DNA of 64,000 bases from CAIWHR01 sp963846855 (GTDB lineage Bacteria > Pseudomonadota > Gammaproteobacteria > Burkholderiales > Casimicrobiaceae): contig CAWJXK010000008.1 of the NCBI GenBank assembly GCA_963846855.1, positions 1,922,001 to 1,986,000 on the forward strand. The letters run 5' to 3'. The notes beneath the pieces are model-generated. The model searched no databases. It worked only from the letters and a program-made list of their open reading frames with translations, and was not told the origin of the DNA. The position numbers and the translations under genes were made by a program. Every line of letters starts with the position of its first letter. Positions within the stretch are counted from its first letter, which is position 1. Positions 8,531-16,046 of the stretch are shown piece after piece.

Positions 8531-10195
8531 TCAGACGTGCATCCGGTGCTGCACCACACGGAACCGGCCGGCGACGAACGCGGCGTCGGTCAGCGCTGCA
8601 TTCGCCGCGGCATTGGCACCGGTGCCGTGGTAGTCCGAGAACGCCGCCGATTGGTTGACGAACACCGCGCCGGTGAGGTTGATCGACAGCGCGACGCCAA
8701 CGTCCTCGGCCACCGCGATCGCCTGCTCGATCACCTCCGGCCGCGTCGAATAGACCGAAAACGTGAGCGCCCCCTTCTCCTGCACCGTCTGCTTCGCCAG
8801 GGCCAGGCTCTCCGCCGTGTCCTTGGTGGCGATGACGAATGCGATCGGCCCGAACCATTCGTCGCGGTACTTCGCGGTGTCCGTCGCCGCGAGCTTCACG
8901 ATCAGCGGCGTGCGGATCGTCGCATCGGGGAATGCGGGATGCGCGATCGCCTGCGTATCGAGCACCACGGGCCCGAGCGAGCGCGCGGACTCGAGGCGCT
9001 TCATCACACCGTCGTTCACGACCGCGCCGAGGAACTCGACGGCGCGCGCCGGATCGGCAAGGAGCTTCTGCACGCCCTCGGCGAGCGCGCCCGCGACCTC
9101 ATCGAACGACAGGTGGCCCTCGGCCGTGTCGATGCCGCCCTGCGGAATGTAGATGTTTTGCGGCGCCGTGCACATCTGGCCCGTGTACAGCGACAGCGAG
9201 AACGCTACGTTGCGCACGACGCCCTTGAAGTCGGAAGCGGAATCGACGACGATCTGATTGACGCCGGACTTCTCCGTGAATACCTGCGCCTGCCGCGCGT
9301 TGGCTTCGAGCCAGTTGCCGTTCGCCGCACTGCCGGTGAAGTCGATGAGCTTCACGTCCGCGCGCAGCGCGAGCTTCTGCGCCACGTCGTCGCCCGCCGC
9401 GTGCGCGACCATGGTCACCACGTTCGGGTCGAATCCCGCTTCGGCGAGGACTTCGCGCGCGATCTTCACGCTGAGCGCCAGCGGCAGGATCGCCGCCGGA
9501 TGCGGCTTGACGACGACGGCGTTGCCGGTCGCGAGATCGGCGAAGAGTCCGGGATAGCCGTTCCACGTCGGAAACGTGCAGCAGCCGATGACGAGGCCGA
9601 TGCCGCGCGGCACGACGCGAAAATGTTTTTCCATCCGGATCGGTTCGTTCTTGCCCTGCGGCTTCTCCCAGTGCGCCTTTGCCGGAATGCGCCTGAGCTC
9701 GTCCCACGCGTAGGCGACCGCTTCGAGCCCACGGTCCTGCGCGTGGGGTCCGCCCGCCTGGAAAGCCATCATGAACGCCTGCCCCGTCGTATGCATGACG
9801 GCATTCGCGATCAGGAAGCTCTGCTGGTTGATCCGGTGCAGGATTTCAAGGCACACCCCCGCCCAGGCCTCCGGCCCGGCGGCGCGCCATGCGATCTGCG
9901 CCTTTGCCACTGCAGCGAACAACCGGTCGACGTCGGCCTTCGGGTACGTGATGCCGAGCGCGAAACCGTAAGGCGATTTCTCGCCGCCCACCGTTCCGGC
10001 GGTACCCGGCTGGTCGAGCGGAAACGGCTTGTCCTTGAGCGCATCGAAGGCGGCCTTGCCCGCCTCGGCGGCGCCCTCGCCGTAGACTTTGGGGCTCGCC
10101 GACTCGGGGTACGGGCTCCAGTAGCCGCGCTCGGCGATGGCCTGCAATGCGCGATCGAGCGTCGCGCGGTGGCGTTCGAAAAACGGATGCGGCAC
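8531..10195 (-). CDS. paaN: Phenylacetate degradation aldehyde dehydrogenase PaaN
   Basis: This 554-residue protein belongs to the aldehyde dehydrogenase superfamily and matches the PaaN form found in many betaproteobacteria. The probable role is oxidation of the ring-opened semialdehyde-CoA to 3-oxo-5,6-dehydrosuberyl-CoA. The nucleophilic cysteine region reads YTGQMCTAPQNIYIP. The protein ends without the MaoC-like hydratase domain that enterobacterial PaaZ carries, so ring opening of oxepin-CoA needs another hydratase. Translation starts at a GTG preceded by AAGGAG. It is 64 bp after paaE and 58 bp before paaG. Confidence 0.92.
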   Translation of the reverse strand: MPHPFFERHRATLDRALQAIAERGYWSPYPESASPKVYGEGAAEAGKAAFDALKDKPFPLDQPGTAGTVGGEKSPYGFALGITYPKADVDRLFAAVAKAQIAWRAAGPEAWAGVCLEILHRINQQSFLIANAVMHTTGQAFMMAFQAGGPHAQDRGLEAVAYAWDELRRIPAKAHWEKPQGKNEPIRMEKHFRVVPRGIGLVIGCCTFPTWNGYPGLFADLATGNAVVVKPHPAAILPLALSVKIAREVLAEAGFDPNVVTMVAHAAGDDVAQKLALRADVKLIDFTGSAANGNWLEANARQAQVFTEKSGVNQIVVDSASDFKGVVRNVAFSLSLYTGQMCTAPQNIYIPQGGIDTAEGHLSFDEVAGALAEGVQKLLADPARAVEFLGAVVNDGVMKRLESARSLGPVVLDTQAIAHPAFPDATIRTPLIVKLAATDTAKYRDEWFGPIAFVIATKDTAESLALAKQTVQEKGALTFSVYSTRPEVIEQAIAVAEDVGVALSINLTGAVFVNQSAAFSDYHGTGANAAANAALTDAAFVAGRFRVVQHRMHV

Positions 10196-10259
10196 GGCGA
10201 TGCTCCTTCGAATTTCGTCGATTACTCTATCACGACGGGCGTGACATGCACGACGGGCT

Positions 10260-11336
10260 TCAGCCGCTCTGATCGTAGTCGACGGTCACTTTGTCGGTGA
10301 CGGGATAGCTCTGGCAGGTGAGCACGAATCCACGCGCGACTTCGTAGTCCTCGAGCGCGAAATTGACGTCCATGTCGACTTCGCCGGCGACGAGCTTGGC
10401 GCGGCAGGTCGAGCACACGCCTCCCTTGCACGAGTACGGCAGCTCGAGTCCCGCGGCAAGCCCGGCCTCGAGGATGCTCTGTTTCGACTTCTCCAGCATG
10501 AAGCTCCGCGTGATGCCGTCCTGCACGACGGTGACCTCGCACTCGGTATGCCCCTGCTCGGGGGGCCGGGTGATCCTGTGCTCGTGCTGCGGGATGCTCG
10601 CTGCGAACCGCTCGATACGCACCTTGGCATCCGGATAGCCGCGAGCCTTGAGCGCCTCGGCGACCGACTGCATCATGCCGTTCGGCCCGCAGACGAACAC
10701 CGCGTCGACGTGTTCGAGGTCCACCCAGTGCGACAGCAGCGCGTCGGCACGCTCGCGGTCGATGCGGCCGTGCAGAAGCGGAATGTCCTGCGGCTCGCGC
10801 GACAGCACGTGGACGAGGTTGAAGCGCGTGAGGTTGCGGTCCTTGATCGCGGCGAGCTCCTCCTTGAACATCACCGTGCCGGACGCGCGATTGCCGTAGA
10901 AGAGGGTGAACTCGCTGTCGGGCTCCGCGGCGAGTGTCGTCTTCACGATCGACAGCAGCGGCGTGATCCCGCTGCCCGCGGCGAATCCGACATAGTGCCA
11001 GCGGCGCGCGCCGGCGCGCGGCACGTTGAAATGGCCGAGCGGCGGCGTGACGTCGATGGCGTCTCCCGCCTTGATCGTGTCGTTCGCCCAGTTGGAGAAC
11101 ACGCCGCCCGCGTGCCGCTTCACCGCGATGCGCAGCTCCCCCTCGTGCACCGCCGAGCAGATCGAGTACGAGCGCCGCACGTCCTGCCCGTCGATGTCGG
11201 CGCGCAGCGTGAGATGCTGGCCCTGATCGAATCGGAACAGCGGCGTGAGCTCGTCGGGGATCGCAAACGTGATGGCGACGGCGTCGCGCGTCTCGCGCTC
11301 GACGCGGGCCACGGCCAGTCGGTGGAATCGGCTCAT
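10260..11336 (-). CDS. paaE: Phenylacetyl-CoA epoxidase reductase subunit
   Basis: PaaE passes electrons from NADPH through FAD and a [2Fe-2S] cluster to the diiron oxygenase PaaAC. The 358-residue protein has an FAD/NAD(P)-binding reductase module (RRSYSICSA and GFAAGSGITPLLS) and a C-terminal plant-type ferredoxin module. The cluster ligands appear as CKGGVCSTC with a final Cys in VLTCQSYP. Unlike most paaABCDE operons, where paaD and paaE are adjacent, here 317 bp separate them because of an inserted repeat element. Confidence 0.95.
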   Translation of the reverse strand: MSRFHRLAVARVERETRDAVAITFAIPDELTPLFRFDQGQHLTLRADIDGQDVRRSYSICSAVHEGELRIAVKRHAGGVFSNWANDTIKAGDAIDVTPPLGHFNVPRAGARRWHYVGFAAGSGITPLLSIVKTTLAAEPDSEFTLFYGNRASGTVMFKEELAAIKDRNLTRFNLVHVLSREPQDIPLLHGRIDRERADALLSHWVDLEHVDAVFVCGPNGMMQSVAEALKARGYPDAKVRIERFAASIPQHEHRITRPPEQGHTECEVTVVQDGITRSFMLEKSKQSILEAGLAAGLELPYSCKGGVCSTCRAKLVAGEVDMDVNFALEDYEVARGFVLTCQSYPVTDKVTVDYDQSG

Positions 11337-11377
11337 GCGATGGTCCGGGTCGCGCGGCGTGGCACCGGCCGCGCTAG

Positions 11378-11653
11378 GGCCCGTTCACACTGTGTCCACA
11401 TGTGCGTTGCACCGCCGAAAGGGTCAGGCGCGAGGCGAAAAACGAAGCCGGGCCGGCTGCCCGGCGAGGCTTTGCAACGAAGCGCATGGCCCTTTCGGCA
11501 GCAACCCGAAGGGAACGGGTGCCCTGGGGCGCCACTCTGCGTTGCTTTCCTCGCGAAGACACCCGGTCTTGGCTTCCGCATTTGGCAACACCGGCGCCTT
11601 GATTGGCGCCCCATGCCACCCGTTCGCACTTGCGGACATAGTGTGGACAGGCC
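11378..11653. mobile_element. MITE-like insertion with ~32-bp imperfect terminal inverted repeats, flanked by CTAG
   Basis: The left end reads GGCCCGTTCACACTGTGTCC and the right end, on the other strand, reads GGCCTGTCCACACTATGTCC; the two arms continue to match imperfectly for about 32 bp. A CTAG lies directly outside each end (11374-11377 and 11654-11657), as a target duplication would. Ends of this type and CTAG/TA targets are known for the IS427 group of the IS5 family; that link is inference. The 276-bp interior has no open frame that looks like a transposase, so it would need to be mobilised by another element. It separates paaD from paaE. Confidence 0.72.
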
Positions 11654-12238
11654 CTAGAACGGCTTGAAGTAGTCGAACGGCTCCGCGCAATCGAGGCACC
11701 GGTAATGCGCCTTGCATGCCGTCGATCCGAATTGCGCGATGCATTCCGTGCTCTGCGAACCGCACCGGGGACAGGAGACCGCCTGCGTGGGACGGCGCAT
11801 TCCGCGTATCGACGTCACGTCGACGACGCTCTCGCGCGCCGCGCCGGACGGCGGCGCGATGCCGAAATCACGCAATTTGCGCCGCGCCTCCGGCGTTATC
11901 CAGTCGGTGGTCCACGCGGGCGAGAGCTGCATCTCGACGCGCACGCAGGGAACGCCCTGCGCGGTCAGCGCCTCGACGATGCCCGTGCGGATGGCCTCGG
12001 TCGCGGGGCACCCGGAATACGTGGGCGTCAGGCGCACCACGAGAGTCGTCGGGTCGGCCTCGTCCCACAGGATAGCGCGCACCATCCCGAGCTCGTGCAC
12101 CGAGACTGCCGGAACCTCGGGATCCGGGACCGCGTCGAGCGCACGCCAGAGCGCGTGGATCGACGGGCGCATCCGGCGCTCGCCCAAGGCGGCGTCGCGT
12201 TGCGCCGCCGCCACGGCGCGCTGCTCGGAGGTCACCAT
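11654..12238 (-). CDS. paaD: Phenylacetyl-CoA epoxidase assembly/maturation subunit PaaD
   Basis: PaaD (DUF59/MIP18 family) is required for phenylacetyl-CoA epoxidase activity, probably for iron or Fe-S maturation. The 194-residue protein shows the DUF59 core PDPEVPAVSVHELGMVR and YSGCPATEAI. A C-terminal zinc-ribbon-like segment follows, with CPRCGS and CLDC pairs. The ATG at 12238 overlaps the paaC stop by 7 bases. The TAG stop is formed by the CTAG that flanks the inserted repeat element, so the coding sequence is complete despite the insertion. Confidence 0.94.
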   Translation of the reverse strand: MVTSEQRAVAAAQRDAALGERRMRPSIHALWRALDAVPDPEVPAVSVHELGMVRAILWDEADPTTLVVRLTPTYSGCPATEAIRTGIVEALTAQGVPCVRVEMQLSPAWTTDWITPEARRKLRDFGIAPPSGAARESVVDVTSIRGMRRPTQAVSCPRCGSQSTECIAQFGSTACKAHYRCLDCAEPFDYFKPF

Positions 12239-13002
12239 CGCGCCTCCGGATAGGCGCGCTGCAGGTACTGCATCTCCGGCAGCAGGTGCCCCAAATGTTC
12301 GGTATGCACGCCCTGCCGCCCGCCGCGTCCCTGCCCGCCTTGCATGAAGACGCCCGACGGCGCCGCGAGCGTGCCTTCGTCGAGAATCGCGTCGACATGG
12401 CCTCGCCACGCGGCTTCGAGAGGGCGCGGATCAGCCGCGACGCCGGCGGCGATCAGCGATTCGTCGACCGCGTCGACCGCGAACATCTCGCCCGTGTACA
12501 TCCAGAGCGTGTCGATCGCCGTCTGCATCCGCTCGTGCGACGTCGCCGTGCCGTCACCCAGGCGGACCACCCAGTCGCCGGAACGCTCGACGTGATATTG
12601 CGCCTCCTTCGCGGACCGTGCCGCGATCTCGGCGATGCGCGGCTCGCGCGATGACGCCAGCGCCCGTAGCGCGAGCAGATGCCACGCGTCGAACAGGAAC
12701 TGGCGCGCGATGGTGTCGGCGAAGTTGCCGTTCGGCTGCTCGACCAGCAGCAGGTTGCGAAACTGCGGTGCGTCGCGGCGAAAGGCGAGCGTATCTTCGT
12801 CACGCCCGCGGCCCTCGACCTCGCCGGCGTAGCCCAGCCACAGGCGCGCCTGGCCGAGGAGGTCGAGCCCGACGTTCGCCTGGGCGATGTCCTCCTCCAG
12901 GACCGGCCCCGTGCCGACGCTCTCGCCCAGTCTCTGCGCGAGGATCAGCGGCGAGTCGCCGAGGCGCAGCAGGTACTCGAACAGGCGAAGGTTGTCGGTC
13001 AT
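12232..13002 (-). CDS. paaC: Phenylacetyl-CoA epoxidase structural subunit PaaC
   Basis: PaaC is the non-catalytic ferritin-like partner of PaaA in the epoxidase core. The 256-residue protein is helical, with LFEYLLRLGDSPLILAQRL at the start and FLFDAWHLLALRALASS in the middle, as in PaaC homologues. The ATG at 13002 was chosen because it has GGGACTGAG just upstream and matches the family N-terminus; an upstream in-frame start at 13026 is less likely. It overlaps paaD by 7 bases and follows paaB after 78 bp. Confidence 0.94.
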   Translation of the reverse strand: MTDNLRLFEYLLRLGDSPLILAQRLGESVGTGPVLEEDIAQANVGLDLLGQARLWLGYAGEVEGRGRDEDTLAFRRDAPQFRNLLLVEQPNGNFADTIARQFLFDAWHLLALRALASSREPRIAEIAARSAKEAQYHVERSGDWVVRLGDGTATSHERMQTAIDTLWMYTGEMFAVDAVDESLIAAGVAADPRPLEAAWRGHVDAILDEGTLAAPSGVFMQGGQGRGGRQGVHTEHLGHLLPEMQYLQRAYPEARW

Positions 13003-13034
13003 CTCAGTCCCGCCGGGCCGCCCCAAGGGACTGA

Positions 13035-13058
13035 CTCGCCCCCTCTGGGGGAGGCGAG
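13035..13058. repeat. Hairpin between paaB and paaC
   Basis: CTCGCC at 13035-13040 pairs with GGCGAG at 13053-13058, with further C/G pairing inside, making a strong short hairpin in the 78-bp paaB-paaC gap. It lacks a following T run on the minus strand. It looks like an intergenic GC-rich repeat or an RNA processing/stability hairpin rather than a terminator. Confidence 0.4.
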
Positions 13059-13080
13059 CGAAGCGAGCATCGGGGGTCCT

Positions 13081-13365
13081 TCATAGGTGCTTCACTTCGT
13101 CGGGCATCGGGAAGAACGTCGGATGGCGGTAGACCTTGCTGCTGGCCGGCTCGAACAGCGCGTCCTTGTCCGCGGGCGACGACGCCACGACGTCCGACGA
13201 GCGCACCGCCCAGATCGAGACGCCCTCGTTGCGCCGCGTGTACACGTCGCGCGCATTCTTGATCGCCAATTCCGCGTCGGGCGCGTGCAGGCTGCCGACG
13301 TGCTTGTGCGCGAGCCCGTGCTGCGACCGGATGAAGATTTCCCAGAGAGGCCACTCGTTACTCAT
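13081..13365 (-). CDS. paaB: Phenylacetyl-CoA epoxidase subunit PaaB
   Basis: PaaB is the small subunit that bridges the PaaAC heterodimers in the ring-epoxidising complex. The 94-residue protein has the conserved opening WPLWEIFIRSQHGLAHKHVG and the middle LHAPDAELAIKNARDVYTRR. GGAGG lies a few bases before the ATG. It sits between paaA (154 bp upstream) and paaC. Confidence 0.96.
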   Translation of the reverse strand: MSNEWPLWEIFIRSQHGLAHKHVGSLHAPDAELAIKNARDVYTRRNEGVSIWAVRSSDVVASSPADKDALFEPASSKVYRHPTFFPMPDEVKHL

Positions 13366-13519
13366 CGAACCTCCTTCAATCGGCGGATACGGGCGCCGTG
13401 CTGCGTTACTGTTCGCGCGCGATCCTCATGTGCCGCCAAATACATCCCGGTCGCTCGCTCCGCGGCGCCTTGCACGACACCCGTCTCTTTGATTGCAGGA
13501 GGTCGGGGCCATTCGATGC

Positions 13520-14515
13520 TCACGCCGCTGCCTTGCTCGCGCGCGCGGCGCGCTTCTCCGCGTGCGCCACCGCGGCGTCGCGCACCCACGCGCCGTCGTT
13601 CCACGCCTTGACGCGTGTCGCGAGGCGCTCGCGGTTGCACGGGCCGTTGCCCTTGATCACGCCGTAGAACTCGGCCCAGTCGATCGCGCCGATGTCGTAG
13701 TGGCCGCGCTCCGCATTCCATTTGAGATCGGGGTCCGGAATGCCGAGGCCGAGGTAGTCGGCCTGCGGCACGGTCTGGTCGATGAAGCGCTGGCGCAGCT
13801 CGTCGTTGGACAGGATCTTGATCTTCCACGCGGCCGACTGGGCGCTGTGCACGCTCTCGGCATCGGGCGGGCCGAACATCATCACCGATGGCCACCACCA
13901 GCGGTTCAAGGCGTCCTGCGCCATCGCCTTCTGCTCCACCGTGCCGCGCGCGAGCGCCATCATGAGGTCGTAGCCCTGCCGCTGGTGGAAGCTCTCTTCC
14001 TTGCAGATGCGCACCATCGCCCGCGCGTAGGGGCCGTACGAGCAGCGGCACAGCGGAATCTGGTTCATGATCGCCGCGCCGTCGACGAGCCAGCCGATCG
14101 CGCCGACGTCGGCCCACGTGAGCGTCGGATAGTTGAAGATCGACGAATACTTCGCCTTGCCGGAGTGCAGGTCGGCGACGAGCTGGTCGCGCGACACGCC
14201 GAGCGTCTCCGCGGCCGAATAGAGGTAAAGGCCGTGCCCGCCCTCGTCCTGCACCTTGGCCATCAGGATCGCCTTGCGCGAAAGCGACGGCGCGCGCGTG
14301 ATCCAGTTGCCTTCGGGCAGCATGCCGACGATCTCGGAGTGCGCGTGCTGCGAGATCTGCCGGATCAGCGTCTTACGGTAGGCCTCGGGCATGAAGTCCT
14401 TCGGCTCGATCTTGACGTCGGCGTCGATGCGCGCCTGGAACGCCTGCTCGTCCGGCGGCATCTCGGCCGCCGACCGTACCGACTTGACGCCGGTGTCGAC
14501 CATCTGCGCGTACAC
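13520..14515 (-). CDS. paaA: Phenylacetyl-CoA epoxidase catalytic subunit PaaA
   Basis: PaaA carries the diiron centre that epoxidises the aromatic ring of phenylacetyl-CoA. The 331-residue protein shows carboxylate/histidine helices of the family, for example DEGGHGLYLYSAAETLG and CKEESFHQRQGYDL, which hold the E..H pairs that bind iron. Translation starts at a GTG with AAGGAGA five bases upstream. It is the first gene of the leftward operon, with paaX divergent 144 bp away and a palindromic candidate operator in between. Confidence 0.97.
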   Translation of the reverse strand: MYAQMVDTGVKSVRSAAEMPPDEQAFQARIDADVKIEPKDFMPEAYRKTLIRQISQHAHSEIVGMLPEGNWITRAPSLSRKAILMAKVQDEGGHGLYLYSAAETLGVSRDQLVADLHSGKAKYSSIFNYPTLTWADVGAIGWLVDGAAIMNQIPLCRCSYGPYARAMVRICKEESFHQRQGYDLMMALARGTVEQKAMAQDALNRWWWPSVMMFGPPDAESVHSAQSAAWKIKILSNDELRQRFIDQTVPQADYLGLGIPDPDLKWNAERGHYDIGAIDWAEFYGVIKGNGPCNRERLATRVKAWNDGAWVRDAAVAHAEKRAARASKAAA

Positions 14516-14603
14516 GTTGTCTCCTTCGGCGCCGTGCGCGTGCCACGGCTTTCGGCGAGTGTATCCCCGGCAGGATCGCCCGCGCGGTTCGCCTCGGGGA
14601 AAC

Positions 14604-14640
14604 GATACACGTTTCCCTGATCTCGTGTAAAGTGTGTATC
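14604..14640. promoter_or_regulatory. Candidate PaaX operator between paaA and paaX
   Basis: GATACAC at 14604-14610 is mirrored by GTGTATC at 14634-14640, 23 bases apart. A second pair, TACACG (14606-14611) and CGTGTA (14624-14629), is nested inside. The site lies in the only intergenic space shared by paaA and paaX. Known PaaX sites are spaced inverted repeats, so this is a reasonable inference, but the sequence differs from the enterobacterial site. Confidence 0.5.
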
Positions 14641-14659
14641 ACGTTTGCCGCGGCACCTC

Positions 14660-15694
14660 ATGCCGCGCAATTGCCCGGTACGCCCGATGCCTGACAAGAA
14701 TCCTGCCGACAGGTCCGATCCGCACGTCCGGCGCTGGATCGCCCGCGAGCTCGCCGCCGCCGCGCCGCGGGGGCCGTCGCTGATCATCACCGTCTGGGGC
14801 GACGCCATCGCGCCGCACGGCGGCGCCGTCATGCTGTCCGGGCTGATCCGGCTCCTTGCCGCGTTCGGCCTCAACGAGCGGCGCGTGCGCACCAGCGTGT
14901 TCAGGCTGGCCCGCGAAGGCTGGCTCGCCGCAACACGGGATGGACGCCGCAGCCTCTATCGCCTCAGCAGTGACGGCGCGCGCCGATTCGAGCGCGCGTA
15001 TCGGCGCATCTACGCGCCGCGCGACGAGCGCTGGGACGATACGTGGGAAATCGTGGTCCTCGCCGGCATCGCCCCGACACGGCAACGTCACCTGCGCGAG
15101 GAATTGCGCTGGGAGGCGTTCGGCCAGCTCGCGCCCGGCATCTACGCGCGACCCTCCGATCCGCGGGCGCAGCCGCCGCGCCTATCCAAGGCCACTGCGA
15201 GCGAGCGAGCGATCCTGTCGTTCCGTGCCCGTGACGACGAGACCATGTTCGCGAATTCGCTCGCCTCGGCGGTGCCGCGCGCGTGGGAGCTCGCCGCCGT
15301 TGCGGCCGATTATCGGCGTTTCCTGCAGCGCTTCGGCGCGGTGATCGACCGCTTCAGGAACGCGGGCACCGAACGCCATGCGCCCGAGCAATGCTTCGTC
15401 GTGCGCACGCTCCTGATCCACGAGTACCGCCGCGTTCTGCTGCGCGATCCGCAGCTGCCCGCCGCGCTGCTTCCGCTCGACTGGCCAGGCGCCGCCGCGT
15501 ACGCGCTGTGCCGCGACTTCTACCGGCTCACCCACCGGTCGGCGGAGCGGCACCTCATGGCGACGCTGGAAGGCCTGGATGGTCCGCTGCCACTGGCGAA
15601 TCCGGCGTTCTACGCGCGTTTCGGGGGGCTCGGCGACGACGCGCCAGCGGCCCAGAGCGTGTCCTCTTCCTCGTCGTCGTCTTCCTCGTCGTAG
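14660..15694 (+). CDS. paaX: PaaX-family transcriptional repressor
   Basis: PaaX represses paa genes until phenylacetyl-CoA binds. The protein has the N-terminal winged-helix typical of the family (SLIITVWGDAIAPHGG, then LNERRVRTSVFRLAREGWL) and the long PaaX C-terminal ligand domain (FVVRTLLIHEYRRVLLRDP, ending at NPAFYARFGG). The start is uncertain: ATGs at 14660 and 14687 both precede the conserved domain and neither has a clear Shine-Dalgarno sequence. The frame ends in about 20 extra residues with ten serines in a row, which overlap a convergent reading frame. The tail is unusual for PaaX and could be read-through into that gene's 3' end. Confidence 0.9.
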   Translation: MPRNCPVRPMPDKNPADRSDPHVRRWIARELAAAAPRGPSLIITVWGDAIAPHGGAVMLSGLIRLLAAFGLNERRVRTSVFRLAREGWLAATRDGRRSLYRLSSDGARRFERAYRRIYAPRDERWDDTWEIVVLAGIAPTRQRHLREELRWEAFGQLAPGIYARPSDPRAQPPRLSKATASERAILSFRARDDETMFANSLASAVPRAWELAAVAADYRRFLQRFGAVIDRFRNAGTERHAPEQCFVVRTLLIHEYRRVLLRDPQLPAALLPLDWPGAAAYALCRDFYRLTHRSAERHLMATLEGLDGPLPLANPAFYARFGGLGDDAPAAQSVSSSSSSSSSS

Positions 15695-15906
15695 CCTTCG
15701 TCGTCCTCCGGATCGATGTTGCCGACCCCGCCCTCCGATTCGTCGTCGTCATCATCATCGCCGGGACCCGCCGCGCCTCTTGCGTATGGCATCGATGCGA
15801 CAAGCCCGGGCACCCTCGGGAACCATTCGGGGGTATCGTGGCTCAATGGGCGTGAATTCGAACCGCTTGTCGTGAGCACGGGAGGTGCTGTCCGCACGTA
15901 GGGCAT
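15610..15906 (-). CDS. Small highly acidic protein of unknown function
   Basis: This candidate gene encodes about 98 residues. The C-terminal half is extremely acidic (a run of six D, then blocks such as DPEDDEGYDEEDDDEEED). I do not recognise the family. Support for translation on this strand is that the acidic run uses all four Asp/Glu codons in mixed order, as selection for charge would produce. The ATG at 15906 is preferred; another ATG at 15792 gives a 60-residue version with a similar first five residues (MPYAR versus MPYVR). No strong ribosome site precedes either. The last 85 bp overlap the 3' end of paaX on the other strand. Confidence 0.4.
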   Translation of the reverse strand: MPYVRTAPPVLTTSGSNSRPLSHDTPEWFPRVPGLVASMPYARGAAGPGDDDDDDESEGGVGNIDPEDDEGYDEEDDDEEEDTLWAAGASSPSPPKRA

Positions 15907-16046
15907 CAGGAAGCCAACTGTCAGGAAAACGCCACGATACCGCAGATGCGCGTGCCGGCTCAACGACAGGCAGGCCCGCCGGAGCGACGAACCTTTCGGC
16001 GCGCCTTGTCGACCGCATCCGCGAATCGCCTCATAAGGAGTGAACA

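Noticed and set aside
8471..10300. 609-codon open frame on the plus strand
   Set aside because: Antisense to paaN; no recognisable domain, low hydrophobicity and biased composition.
11402..11629. Small coding genes inside the 276-bp inserted element
   Set aside because: Several frames are open on both strands but none resembles a transposase or has a ribosome site; the element looks non-coding.
13035..13058. Rho-independent terminator between paaB and paaC
   Set aside because: Strong hairpin but no T tract in the direction of transcription, and paaC-D must be transcribed from upstream.
15610..15694. Microsatellite-like TCG/TCC repeat as a phase-variation tract in paaX
   Set aside because: The units are irregular (TCC, TCT, TCG mixed), which argues against slippage and for codon-level selection on the opposite strand.
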